Assembly: GCA_009903905.1 (NCBI GenBank)
Contig: WYEI01000134.1
Location: 1 to 7,335 of the forward strand
DNA from: Pyrobaculum sp.
Lineage (GTDB): Archaea; Thermoproteota; Thermoprotei; Thermoproteales; Thermoproteaceae
Length of the DNA stretch: 7,335 bases
Direction of reading: 5' to 3'
The translations under genes were made by a program, and so were the position numbers. The notes beneath the pieces were generated by a model. It was not told where the DNA came from and ran no database searches. It saw only the letters and a program-made list of their open reading frames with translations. Of the stretch, positions 1 to 6,442 are shown piece by piece (the stretch's first letter is position 1; each line of letters begins with the position of its first letter).

Positions 1-52
1 TCCTCACCTTTTCCATGTCCCTACCACCCATAAAAACCTTGACGAACCACAT
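1..52 (-). CDS. possible N-terminus of a gene running off the left edge
   Basis: Reading leftward from an ATG at 52 gives 17 open codons (MWFVKVFMGGRDMEKVR) up to the window edge, 30 bases after the hisB stop codon and on the same strand, so it could be the next gene of a hisB transcript. An in-frame TTG lies upstream at 67. There are two rival readings. A TATA-like stretch at 29-36 (TTTTTATG on the minus strand) lies about 25 bases before an in-frame GTG at 7, which would make that GTG the true start, with the codons from 52 being leader. Or nothing may be coded here. The fragment is too short to assign a family. Confidence 0.3.
   Translation of the reverse strand, partial: MWFVKVFMGGRDMEKVR
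29..36 (-). promoter_or_regulatory. possible TATA box near the left edge
   Basis: The minus strand reads TTTTTATG here, similar to the TATA-like boxes of the other genes in this window. Its centre is about 25 bases upstream of a GTG at 7-5, which matches the spacing seen for those genes. It could instead be chance sequence inside a reading frame beginning at 52. Confidence 0.3.
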
Positions 53-82
53 CCCCGCCCTAAAGGACAAGGCTTTTCATAA

Positions 83-646
83 TCATGTGAATGTGCCCTT
101 CGTAGTAAGAGGCTTATCTGCCGGCAAGAGCGCCTGCCTAAAGGCTAGACCAAGCGCCTTGTGGGCCACCTCTACCTTATGGTGCGGGTCGCGGCCCCTC
201 ACGTAGATGTGTATAGTGGCCCTGGCCTCAGACGCAAGGCTTCGAACCCAGTGTTTAAACATATAGAGGGGGTACCCCCCGATGGTCATATCAGGCAAAC
301 GGGCCTTAACAACCCAATACGGCCTGCCTCCCAAGTCCACAGCAACCAGCGCTAGGGCGTCGTCCATAGGCACGGTAGCCCAGCCAAATCTGGCAATGGC
401 GGTGCGGTCCCCCAGTAATTTGTCTATGGCGCGCCCCAGCGCAATAGCCACGTCCTCAATCACGTGATGGTTGTCGTCAAGATCCCTCTTTACCCGCGCC
501 TCTACGACTCCTCCGAGACCTGAGTAGAGGAGGAAGGTCTCCACCATGTGGGTAAGAAACGGGACAGGCGTGGACACAGAAAGAGAGTCTCCGCGCCTCA
601 GCTCTACCGCCACATAGGTCTCCCCGGTCTCACGCACATAGGACAT
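83..646 (-). CDS. hisB: imidazoleglycerol-phosphate dehydratase (HisB)
   Basis: Dehydrates imidazole glycerol phosphate to imidazole acetol phosphate, step 6 of histidine synthesis, in the cytoplasm as a metal-dependent oligomer. The 187-aa product has the two-fold repeated HisB architecture: RETGET near residue 5, FLTHM at 30-34 (usually FLDHM), the metal-binding DDNHHVIED at 57-65, RFGWATVPMDDALALVAVDLGGRPY at 86-110 given here only by its key PMDDAL (usually PMDEAL), and the second metal motif DPHHKVEVAHKAL at 153-165, ending TKGTFT. The length fits monofunctional HisB. I chose the ATG at 646 rather than the TTG at 658 because a TATA box centred near 669 lies about 23 bases before the ATG but only 11 before the TTG. 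The gene diverges from the coiled-coil gene and is not in the hisFDE operon. The FLTHM and PMDDAL changes are conservative, and the family call is secure. Confidence 0.95.
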   Translation of the reverse strand: MSYVRETGETYVAVELRRGDSLSVSTPVPFLTHMVETFLLYSGLGGVVEARVKRDLDDNHHVIEDVAIALGRAIDKLLGDRTAIARFGWATVPMDDALALVAVDLGGRPYWVVKARLPDMTIGGYPLYMFKHWVRSLASEARATIHIYVRGRDPHHKVEVAHKALGLAFRQALLPADKPLTTKGTFT

Positions 647-664
647 AGAGAACCTCAAGAAAGG

Positions 665-674
665 TTTTAAAAAA
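665..674 (-). promoter_or_regulatory. hisB TATA box
   Basis: The minus strand reads TTTTTTAAAA, centred about 23 bases upstream of the hisB ATG at 646. This spacing implies a leaderless or near-leaderless transcript and decides the start codon. Confidence 0.65.
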
Positions 675-872
675 GATAACCCCCAACCCAGCCCAAAATC
701 CTAAACCACGCCGCAGAGACACACGACACCCGCGGCGCGCCAAACCACCCCACCGAAGACGCCCCTCGCGACAAATATCAGACAACCACACCAGCAAATA
801 AGCGAGACACATGGCGACCGCCCAGGACTAAAACTTTGAAACTCCCCCCAAGACTTGGTTGAATGCGCAATG

Positions 873-880
873 TTTTTATA
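873..880 (+). promoter_or_regulatory. TATA box of the coiled-coil gene
   Basis: TTTTTATA centred about 23-24 bases upstream of the GTG at 900. It lies inside the longer open frame that begins at 855, so the frame upstream of 900 is promoter rather than coding sequence. Confidence 0.65.
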
Positions 881-899
881 TTGGTGTTGGGGGTGTTTT

Positions 900-1322
900 G
901 TGGCTGATGCCTCAAGCATTGCTTATGATGCGCTTAAGATGGCGGTGGAGCATGTTTTGGGCAAAATCCGGGAGGGTAAGAAGTTGTCTACTGAAGATGT
1001 CCTTGTCCTCTACCTCGGCACCATAGTAGGCGACTTGAAAGAAATAAGAGCCGAAATCGCAAGACTAGACAGCAGAATAGACGAAACAAACAAGAGGATA
1101 GACCAGACAAACCAACGCATAGACGAAATCGTCAAAACACTCTCGGTGAGAATAGACGAAACAAACAGAAGAATAGACGAGACCAACAAAAGGATTGACG
1201 ACTTGGCTAAAAGCTTAACAGCTCAGATAGGCGAAGTCAACAAGAGAATTGACGCCGTGCAGATCACCCTCCTTGAGATCCAGAAGCTGTTGATAGAACT
1301 TGTCAAGACACGCCAACAGTAA
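900..1322 (+). CDS. coiled-coil protein with 25-residue repeats
   Basis: The 140-aa product has a short helical N-terminal part (about 1-45) followed by a long, highly charged coiled coil (about 46-135). It has no signal peptide, no cysteine and no strongly hydrophobic membrane segment. The coil is built from units beginning RID: RIDETNK at 59, RIDQTNQ at 66, RIDEIVKTLSV at 73, RIDETNR at 84, RIDETNK at 91, RIDDLAKSLTA at 98, QIGEVNK at 109 and RIDAVQI at 116. These form three 25-residue blocks of 7+7+11. Isoleucine occupies the a positions, with Thr/Val often at d. The frame is open from 855, but the TATA box at 873-880 points to the GTG at 900 as the start. It resembles the repeat-family coiled-coil proteins annotated in Pyrobaculum genomes (paREP15-like), though this is from memory. 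Its function is unknown. It lies between divergent hisB and hisF with its own promoter, so no role in histidine synthesis is implied. Confidence 0.8.
   Translation: MADASSIAYDALKMAVEHVLGKIREGKKLSTEDVLVLYLGTIVGDLKEIRAEIARLDSRIDETNKRIDQTNQRIDEIVKTLSVRIDETNRRIDETNKRIDDLAKSLTAQIGEVNKRIDAVQITLLEIQKLLIELVKTRQQ
1074..1298 (+). repeat. three tandem 75-bp units encoding 25-residue coiled-coil blocks
   Basis: Units begin at 1074, 1149 and 1224. The first two are close at protein level (RIDETNK, then RIDQ/ETNQ/K, then RIDxxxKxLx plus V or A) and visibly similar in DNA. The third is diverged (QIGEVNK, RIDAVQI, TLLEIQKLLIE) but keeps the phase. Each unit also contains two 21-bp sub-repeats, so the array probably grew by internal duplication. 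Confidence 0.75.
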
Positions 1323-1447
1323 TTGCAGATGGCTTTATAGTCGGTTGCTTGCAGTTGCGTCAACGAGTATCTTCACGGGGGCGGCTGGATGCCGAGTCTT
1401 CAGCGCCGCAGTTAGTTGCATATTTATAGATCTGTTACTTCCCACAC
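1323..1447 (+). other. intergenic spacer before the hisFDE operon
   Basis: A 125-bp non-coding spacer. It holds the hisF TATA box at its right end, and a second TATA-like string (CTTTATAG, 1332-1339) near its left end whose target is unclear. A small GC hairpin (CGGC at 1382-1385 with GCCG at 1391-1394) is too weak to call as a terminator or RNA. No tRNA or box C/D motifs were seen. Confidence 0.5.
1419..1428 (+). promoter_or_regulatory. hisF operon TATA box
   Basis: CATATTTATA, centred about 24 bases upstream of the hisF GTG at 1448. It fits a leaderless transcript for the hisF-hisD-hisE operon and supports the GTG start. Confidence 0.7.
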
Positions 1448-2206
1448 GTGCCGGCAATCAGGGTTATACCTTGCCTAGACATGGACGGGAGGAGGGGCGT
1501 GGTTCTTAAAGGCGTCAACTTCATGGGGCTGAGGGAGGTGGGAGACCCCGTGGAGATGGCAGTGGCCTACGAGGAGGAGGGGGCGGACGAAATCGCCATA
1601 CTGGACATCACGGCCACGCCGGAAGACAGGGGCACCTTCGTAGAGGCGGTTAGGCGCGTCGCCGAGGCCGTCACCATCCCCGTCCTCGTCGGCGGCGGCG
1701 TGAAGACGCTGAGAGACGCCGAGGCGTTGTTTAAGGCCGGCGCAGACAAGGTCTCCATAAACACAGTCGCCGTGAAGAACCCCGGCTTGATAAGAGAGAT
1801 GGCCGAGGTCTTCGGAAGCCAGTCCACCGTCGTGGCCATAGACGCCAAGCGGGCCGGCGGGATGTATGAGGTATACGTCAGAGGCGGCCGCGAGCCCACG
1901 GGCCTAGACGCCGTGGAGTGGGCGAAAAAGGCCGTGGAGCTCGGCGCGGGGGAGATACTCCTAACCTCCATAGACCGCGACGGCACCAAGCTGGGCTACG
2001 ACACGGAGCTCATCACGCGCGTGGCACAGGCCGTGGACGTGCCCGTGATAGCGTCAGGCGGCGCGGGGGCCCTGGAGCACTTCTACGAGGCAGTCAAGGC
2101 GGGCGCAGACGCGGTACTGGCGGCCTCCCTCTTCCACTTCCGCCAGCTCACCATACGGCAGGTCAAGCAGTACCTAAGGGAGGGAGGCGCCGAGGTGCGG
2201 CCATGA
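1448..2206 (+). CDS. hisF: imidazole glycerol phosphate synthase, cyclase subunit (HisF)
   Basis: Uses ammonia supplied by its glutaminase partner HisH to convert PRFAR into imidazole glycerol phosphate and AICAR, step 5 of histidine synthesis. The 252-aa product is a complete (beta/alpha)8 barrel. It has the catalytic Asp in IPCLD (D11) and the second catalytic Asp in AIDAKR (D132). The phosphate-binding loops are VGGGVKT (81-87) and ASGGAG (202-207), and [13 protein letters not shown] (173-185) and the C-terminal AASLFH are also present. The start is the GTG at 1448: it gives the usual N-terminus just before RVIPCLD and lies about 24 bases from a TATA box. The stop overlaps the hisD start (ATGA), so translation is probably coupled. 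HisH and HisA are not in this window. The length and all motifs are normal for the family. Confidence 0.97.
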   Translation: MPAIRVIPCLDMDGRRGVVLKGVNFMGLREVGDPVEMAVAYEEEGADEIAILDITATPEDRGTFVEAVRRVAEAVTIPVLVGGGVKTLRDAEALFKAGADKVSINTVAVKNPGLIREMAEVFGSQSTVVAIDAKRAGGMYEVYVRGGREPTGLDAVEWAKKAVELGAGEILLTSIDRDGTKLGYDTELITRVAQAVDVPVIASGGAGALEHFYEAVKAGADAVLAASLFHFRQLTIRQVKQYLREGGAEVRP

Positions 2207-3309
2207 GGGGCCTTCCCCGCGACGCGGTTAAGGCCGTGGAACCTATAATAGACGACGTGGCGGCGCGGGGCCTAGACGCCGCCCTGCAGTACTCCAGGCA
2301 ACTCGACGGGACGGCCCCCGAGAAGCCGCTCATAGAGCCGCGCCCCGGCGGAGACCCAGAGGTGGTAACCGCCGCCCTCAAAGCCGCCGAGGCCCTGGAG
2401 ACTCTCTACAGAAGGCTCCTCCCCAGCGGTGCCGCAGATTACTACGGCGGCGTCCTCAGGGTAGTGCGGTGGGCCCCCGTACGCAGGGTAGCTCTTTACA
2501 TCCCCGCGAGGTACATCTCGACGCTGGTCATGCTCACAGTGCCGGCCAAGGCCGCGGGGGTCGAGGAGATATACGCCGTAACCCCGCCCAAGGGCGTCAC
2601 GCCGGAGCTCCTGGCAGTCGCCAAGGAGCTGGGCGCATCCGCCGTCGTCCCCCTGGGGGGCCCGCACGGCCTGGCATACGCCGTCTTCCACCTCGGCGTC
2701 GACGCGGTGGCGGGGCCCGGAGGCATCTACGTCCAGGCCGCCAAATACGTCCTCTCCCAATACGTCGGAATAGACGGCATTGAGGGCCCCACCGAGCTGG
2801 TGGTATACGCCGAGGGGGTAGACGCCGAGACCGCCATGAGGGGGGCGCTTGCGCAACTGGAACACGGACCCACCTCCTTCGCCCACTTCATAACCCCAGA
2901 CCCACAACTGTTGAGGAGGGCAGAGGAGATATACGCCAGGGAGAAGACCTCCTCCATGGGCCCCCTCAAGACCCACTTGGCGGCGGGCGTGGAGGAGGCG
3001 GTGAAGCTGATAGACGAAATCGCGCCGGAGCACCTGGAGGTCTGGGGCAGGCGGGAGGTGGCGTACCGCGTCAGAAACGTTGGCGCCGTCTCCGTCAACA
3101 TGCCCAGCCCATACCTCGACTACGCTGCCGGCATCAGCCACGTCCTCCCAACCGGAGGCTCCGCCAGGTGGCGCGGCATAATCACGCCACACACCTTCAT
3201 GAAGCCCATAGGCATGGCGGAGGCTGTAGGCCCCCTCCAGCTCCTCGACGCCGCCAGAAAACTAGCCGAGTACGAAGGCTTCCCCTACCACAGAAAGGCG
3301 TTGCAATGA
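2203..3309 (+). CDS. hisD: histidinol dehydrogenase (HisD), compact form
   Basis: Carries out the last two steps of histidine synthesis, the NAD-dependent, Zn-dependent oxidation of L-histidinol via histidinal to L-histidine. All four expected zinc ligands are present: Q218 and H221 in AQLEHGP, D306 in PYLDYAAG, and a His near the C-terminus (H363, YHRKAL). So are the catalytic pair E276-H277 in IAPEHLE and H313 in [18 protein letters not shown] (171-181) and [11 protein letters not shown] (188-198) mark the NAD/histidinol region. At 368 aa it is clearly shorter than the roughly 430 aa of bacterial HisD. The N-terminal region is reduced, the loop after VALYIP is shortened (PARYIST), and the usual GPGN is GPGG. 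I start at the ATG at 2203, which overlaps the hisF stop; the longer open frame upstream would lie inside hisF. With the active site complete, it is probably functional. Confidence 0.95.
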   Translation: MRGLPRDAVKAVEPIIDDVAARGLDAALQYSRQLDGTAPEKPLIEPRPGGDPEVVTAALKAAEALETLYRRLLPSGAADYYGGVLRVVRWAPVRRVALYIPARYISTLVMLTVPAKAAGVEEIYAVTPPKGVTPELLAVAKELGASAVVPLGGPHGLAYAVFHLGVDAVAGPGGIYVQAAKYVLSQYVGIDGIEGPTELVVYAEGVDAETAMRGALAQLEHGPTSFAHFITPDPQLLRRAEEIYAREKTSSMGPLKTHLAAGVEEAVKLIDEIAPEHLEVWGRREVAYRVRNVGAVSVNMPSPYLDYAAGISHVLPTGGSARWRGIITPHTFMKPIGMAEAVGPLQLLDAARKLAEYEGFPYHRKALQ

Positions 3310-3593
3310 CTTGCCAGATACTCGCCCAGCTGGAGGAGGTGATACGCCAGCGGATAAAGGAGGGCAACCCCCAGAGCTACACCTACCGCCTCTATACCGC
3401 CGGAACCCCCCACATAGCCCGCAAAGTCGCCGAGGAGGCCGTGGAGGCCGCCATAGCCGCCATAGCCGAAGGCAGACAGCGGACCGTAGAGGAGGCGGCC
3501 GACCTCATCTACCACCTACTCGTCCTCCTCGCCGCCCAAGACCTCACCCTAAACGACATATGCGCCGAACTCGAAAAAAGAATGAAGAAGTAG
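3306..3593 (+). CDS. hisE: phosphoribosyl-ATP pyrophosphohydrolase (HisE)
   Basis: Hydrolyses phosphoribosyl-ATP to phosphoribosyl-AMP and pyrophosphate, step 2 of histidine synthesis. The 95-aa all-helical product belongs to the MazG-like NTP pyrophosphatase fold. It has the substrate motif around GTPHIARKVAEEAVE (33-47), with E43, E44 and E47 as the EExxE magnesium ligands. VEEAADLIYHLLVLLAA (61-77) supplies the second acidic pair, E63 and D66. This is a stand-alone HisE; no HisI (PR-AMP cyclohydrolase) domain is fused. The ATG at 3306 overlaps the hisD stop as ATGA, as hisD overlaps hisF, so all three are probably one transcript with coupled translation. A longer in-frame extension into hisD was rejected because it would read through coding sequence and exceed the family length. 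Confidence 0.95.
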   Translation: MTCQILAQLEEVIRQRIKEGNPQSYTYRLYTAGTPHIARKVAEEAVEAAIAAIAEGRQRTVEEAADLIYHLLVLLAAQDLTLNDICAELEKRMKK

Positions 3594-3618
3594 CGGCCAA
3601 GCCAACACAAAACCCCGC

Positions 3619-3626
3619 ATTTTACA
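3619..3626 (+). promoter_or_regulatory. possible TATA box of the small ORF
   Basis: ATTTTACA, centred 23-24 bases upstream of the TTG at 3646. The spacing matches that of the other promoters in the window. The box is weaker than the others, and it could equally lie in the trailer of hisE. Confidence 0.3.
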
Positions 3627-3645
3627 CAACTTTGCCTACCGAGCT

Positions 3646-3786
3646 TTGACCCCCTACCTTCTCACTTGTCCATACGCCACCCCACGCGGAAGGCCGCAAG
3701 GCGGAGGGCCCATCTGCTACGACGTAGAAGCGGCCCGCCACACCCTGCAACACCATCTGAGGAAGTACATCAACAAGCCACCTTAA
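3646..3786 (+). CDS. candidate small Cys/His protein, 46 aa
   Basis: A TTG-initiated frame of 46 codons in the hisE/dehydrogenase convergent gap. The product starts MTPYLLTCPYATPRGRPQ, continues with GGGPICYDVEAARHTLQHHL and ends RKYINKPP. It has two cysteines (C8 in a CPY motif, C24 in PICY) and His at 32, 36 and 37, a pattern that could bind a metal ion. The segment DVEAARHTLQHHLRKYI should form an amphipathic helix. A TATA-like box lies at the spacing used by its neighbours. Against it are the TTG start, the short length and the A/C-biased composition. It may also be the remnant of a longer gene. I do not recognise a family and propose no function. Confidence 0.3.
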   Translation: MTPYLLTCPYATPRGRPQGGGPICYDVEAARHTLQHHLRKYINKPP

Positions 3787-3836
3787 AGCCGTTAACAAGG
3801 CGCGTGAGACGGGTCTCCCTAGAACCAACAAAAGGT

Positions 3837-4805
3837 CTAGGGGATTAAAACAGCTCTCCCAAAGACGATGCCCCGTTCCATATCTTCATGAGCCTTGGCG
3901 GCATCTTCCAACCGGTACTCCGTGTAGAAAGGCCTTATGAGACCCCTCTTCAACAAATCAAGCGCTTCGTAGATATCCCAAGGCCTAAAGGCCATGCTCC
4001 CAACAACCCTCACCTGCCGCAGGATAATCAAGGCCGGGCTTATCAAAGCCCTCTCACCCGTGACGTTCCCTATCACCACCACCACCCCATTTCTCTTTAC
4101 CAGCTTCAAAGACCTCTCAAACGTAGGGCTCCCCACGGTATCCACAACCACATCAAAATCCTTATCCCCCTCCCCCGCCGTCTTTATACCCAACTCCGAC
4201 AACACCTTAGCCTTCTCACGCGACCTCGTAGAGACATACACCTCCCCACCCCTCACACTGGCAAGCTGCGCTATGTAGAGACCAGTGCCCCCCACCCCCA
4301 CCACCAAGACCCTCTTCCCATCCACATCCACATGCCTAAGAGTGTAAACAGCGGTAGAAAGCGGACAGGTGGCAACAACGGCGGCTCTTGGATCCACCCC
4401 GTGGAACGGATGCACAAACCTGGCAGGCAACAACACATACTCCGCATACGTACCATTGCGAGACTCCCCCAGAAGCTCCGCATTTCTACACAAATTCTCC
4501 AACCCCCTCCGACAGTATTCACACGTGCCGTCATATACAGCCGAAAGAAACACCCTAGCACCAACCAACTCCTTCTCAACACCCGGCCCAACCTCCACCA
4601 CCCTCCCAACCCCCTCATGGCCAGGCACCACAGGCGGCTTCACGTGAGGAAACGCACCTTTACGCACCACCAAATCCCTGCCGCAGACACCCGCCGCCTC
4701 GATCTTCACAACCACCTCACCAGGCCCCGGCCTAGGATCAGGCAGATCTGTATACTGCAAAGCTTCGCGCGGCTCTCCAAACTTAACCAGCTGTACCGCC
4801 CTCAC
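3837..4805 (-). CDS. zinc-containing medium-chain dehydrogenase/reductase, acryloyl-CoA-reductase-like
   Basis: A 322-aa MDR-superfamily oxidoreductase. An N-terminal GroES-like catalytic domain carries the active-site ligand candidates C41 (GVCGRDL), H63-E64 (PGHEGVG) and C147. The structural zinc lobe DGTCEYCRRGLENLC has C95, C98 and C106, with D92 where a fourth Cys is usual. A Rossmann domain follows, with GVGGTG at 170-175. After the second beta strand it reads VSTRSREKAK, with no acidic residue, which favours NADPH over NADH. The DGTCEYC lobe, the DTVGSPTF segment and the IGNV segment recall crenarchaeal acryloyl-CoA reductase (Sulfolobus/Metallosphaera 3-hydroxypropionate cycle); this is a comparison from memory. 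A plain alcohol dehydrogenase is the main alternative. The start is a GTG whose last two bases form the stop of the upstream acyl-CoA synthetase gene (GTGA), so the two are cotranscribed and probably act on the same or successive substrates. Confidence 0.88.
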   Translation of the reverse strand: MRAVQLVKFGEPREALQYTDLPDPRPGPGEVVVKIEAAGVCGRDLVVRKGAFPHVKPPVVPGHEGVGRVVEVGPGVEKELVGARVFLSAVYDGTCEYCRRGLENLCRNAELLGESRNGTYAEYVLLPARFVHPFHGVDPRAAVVATCPLSTAVYTLRHVDVDGKRVLVVGVGGTGLYIAQLASVRGGEVYVSTRSREKAKVLSELGIKTAGEGDKDFDVVVDTVGSPTFERSLKLVKRNGVVVVIGNVTGERALISPALIILRQVRVVGSMAFRPWDIYEALDLLKRGLIRPFYTEYRLEDAAKAHEDMERGIVFGRAVLIP

Positions 4806-6442
4806 CTCAACACCTCCTTAAACTGCTCCTTCAAAACCTTCTTGTCGATCTTGCCCGTGCCCGTCAGCGGCAGTTGCTGCACGAAGATCACCCTGTCCGG
4901 CAACCACCACTTCGGTATCTTGCCCGCCTCCACAAACTTCTCAAGGTGCTTTATTATGTCCTGCTCCGTCGCAGACGCGCCGGGCTTCAGGATCACCACT
5001 GCGACGGGCCTCTCGCCCCACTTCTCATGCGGCACCCCAATCACCGCCACCTGCGCCACGGCTGGGTGCGTAGCTATGAGGTCCTCGAGCTGTAGAGACG
5101 AGATCCACTCCCCGCCCGACTTAATCACGTCCTTAGCTCTGTCTACGATGCGGACGCGGCCGTCGGGAAGCCACACGGCGACGTCGCCTGTGTGGAACCA
5201 GCCGCCTTTCCAAGCCTCCCTGGTCTTCTCCGGGTCGCCTAGGTACTCGGGGGTCACCCAAGGAGACCTTACCACGATTTCACCCATAGTTTTCCCGTCC
5301 CGGGGGACGGGGTTCAGGTTCTCGTCGGCAACCATCAGATCCACCAACGGTATTGGGAGACCAGTCGCGGTGAGCAGGCTGTAGTACTCCTCCACGTCTT
5401 CCGGCATCTTTTCCGTAGGTCTAAAGAAGCCCAGCGTTAAAATTGGCGCAGTCTCAGTCATGCCGTAGCCGACCCTAGGCACAAACCCGGCGTCAGCCGC
5501 CTTTTTGGCGAGCTCCTTGGGCAACGCGGCACCGCCGACCACGAAGATAGGCTTAACCTCTCTGATCTTCGCCAGATACTTCGGTAGCTCCGGGGCTGTC
5601 AGCAACATGTACAACATAGTGGGGACGCCGGCCAGCGACTTGACCTCCTCCTCCGCGATCAGCTTCACCGTGTGGTTCGGGTCGAAGCGGCCTGGGTAGA
5701 TCTGCCGCCAGCCTAACAGGGCGAAGGTCCACGGCGTGCCCCAGCCGTGGACATGAAAGAGGGGTACCAGCTGGAGGAAGGTGCATGGCTTCTCCGCGCA
5801 TTCGGGTCTGGCGAAGCCTCTGTAGCCGGCGAAGGCTATCGCTGAAGTGAGGGTGTGTAGCGTGAGTGCTCTGTGGGTGAAGTAGGCGCCTTTTGGTTTG
5901 CCTGTGGTGCCGCTGGTGTAGCCTATTGTGGCGACTGTGTCCTCGCTGGTTTCTGGGAGCGGTTTTGGCTGTCCTTGTTTTATCACGTCTTCTATTTCGG
6001 GGTCTTTTGTGGCTGGGCCGAGTCCGTCTGTGATCTGTATGTATATCTGGACGGTTTTTAGGTGGGGTTTGAGCTTCTCCACGAGTGGTGCGAAGTCTCT
6101 GTGGTAGATCAGCGCCTTGTCTCTGGCGTGGTTTATTATGTATGCTATGTCCTCCGGGGCTAGCCTCACGTTGAGGGGGTGGAGGACGGCGCCCATGCCG
6201 GGGACGGCCCAGTACAGATCGAAGTGCCAGATGGTGTTCCAGTCGAGCGTGGCCACCTTATCGCCAGGCCCCACGCCCATCTGCCGTAAGCCGTCTGCCA
6301 GCCGGAGCGTCCTTTCGTATTCCTTGGCGTATGTGGAGCGGATGTTGTTGCCGTGGGGTGGGAGGTGGGCTACTTCAACATCTCCGAATATCTCCTTTAT
6401 ATACTTCCATAGGTTGTTTAATGTCAGTTGATACTTCTCCAT
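4802..6442 (-). CDS. AMP-forming acyl-CoA synthetase, AlkK-like
   Basis: Activates a carboxylic acid with ATP to an acyl-adenylate and then to acyl-CoA. At 546 aa it is a full-length ANL-superfamily enzyme. It has the P-loop-like YTSGTTGKPKG (175-185), the substrate-pocket motif PLFHVHGWGTPW (227-238), GYGMTETAP (325-333), FHTGD (416-420), the hinge region IVDRAKDVIKSGGEWIS (432-448), and the catalytic lysine K531 in PLTGTGKIDKK. The SGGEWIS, HGWGTPW and HEKWGERP motifs place it with medium-chain ligases of the AlkK type rather than with acetyl-CoA synthetases. The natural acid cannot be read off. A short or medium-chain fatty acid is likely; a hydroxy acid such as 4-hydroxybutyrate, used by the carbon-fixation cycle of some Thermoproteales, is a less certain option. 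The ATG at 6442 lies about 22-23 bases from a TATA box. It is the first gene of the operon with the downstream reductase. Strand composition changes within the gene (see findings). Confidence 0.93.
   Translation of the reverse strand: MEKYQLTLNNLWKYIKEIFGDVEVAHLPPHGNNIRSTYAKEYERTLRLADGLRQMGVGPGDKVATLDWNTIWHFDLYWAVPGMGAVLHPLNVRLAPEDIAYIINHARDKALIYHRDFAPLVEKLKPHLKTVQIYIQITDGLGPATKDPEIEDVIKQGQPKPLPETSEDTVATIGYTSGTTGKPKGAYFTHRALTLHTLTSAIAFAGYRGFARPECAEKPCTFLQLVPLFHVHGWGTPWTFALLGWRQIYPGRFDPNHTVKLIAEEEVKSLAGVPTMLYMLLTAPELPKYLAKIREVKPIFVVGGAALPKELAKKAADAGFVPRVGYGMTETAPILTLGFFRPTEKMPEDVEEYYSLLTATGLPIPLVDLMVADENLNPVPRDGKTMGEIVVRSPWVTPEYLGDPEKTREAWKGGWFHTGDVAVWLPDGRVRIVDRAKDVIKSGGEWISSLQLEDLIATHPAVAQVAVIGVPHEKWGERPVAVVILKPGASATEQDIIKHLEKFVEAGKIPKWWLPDRVIFVQQLPLTGTGKIDKKVLKEQFKEVLR

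Larger units (their letters stand above)
647..899. other. divergent intergenic region, A/C-rich on the plus strand
   Basis: This 253-bp region separates hisB from the coiled-coil gene and holds one TATA box for each, at its two ends. Between about 675 and 860 the plus strand is strongly enriched in A and C (in 721-780 I count 28 C and 11 G). No convincing gene, tRNA, C/D-box RNA or inverted repeat is visible there. Short reading frames on both strands have skewed composition and no recognisable start context. Confidence 0.6.
3594..3836. other. convergent intergenic region
   Basis: This 243-bp region lies between the ends of hisE (plus) and the dehydrogenase gene (minus). The plus strand is A/C-rich. 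The only coding signal I would defend is the small frame at 3646-3786. No strong T-run terminator is visible for either operon; only short TTTT strings occur (about 3620-3623 plus, 3830-3833 minus). No tRNA is seen. Confidence 0.5.

Noticed and set aside
630..919. Two overlapping minus-strand frames between hisB and the coiled-coil gene
   Set aside because: Cys/Trp/Gly/Val-rich composition reflects the G/T-rich strand; one overlaps the hisB start and the other the coiled-coil promoter.
1382..1394. Small GC hairpin in the spacer before hisF
   Set aside because: A four-base-pair stem with no T-run; not enough to call a terminator or structured RNA.
1918..2202. Upstream extension of the hisD frame
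   Set aside because: It would overlap hisF almost entirely and encode an Arg/Gly-rich shadow; the ATGA overlap at 2203 is the natural start.
2272..3192. 306-codon minus-strand open frame
   Set aside because: Antisense to hisD, which has all catalytic residues; the product is Gly/Val/Leu-rich with no recognisable motif.
3168..3305. Upstream extension of the hisE frame
   Set aside because: It lies inside hisD and would give a protein longer than the HisE family; the ATG at 3306 fits the operon pattern.
3717..3727. Palindrome CTACG-A-CGTAG
   Set aside because: Arms of only 5 bases with a one-base centre, no second copy, and inside the candidate small frame; most likely chance.
3622..3831. 69-codon minus-strand frame just after the reductase gene
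   Set aside because: TTG start with no promoter-like sequence, no motifs, and it overlaps the better-supported small plus-strand frame. It cannot be fully excluded as a third operon gene.
3888..5384. 498-codon plus-strand open frame
   Set aside because: It lies antisense to the reductase and synthetase genes, has a His/Pro/Arg/Thr-rich composition with no family motif, and is explained by low stop frequency opposite a biased coding strand.
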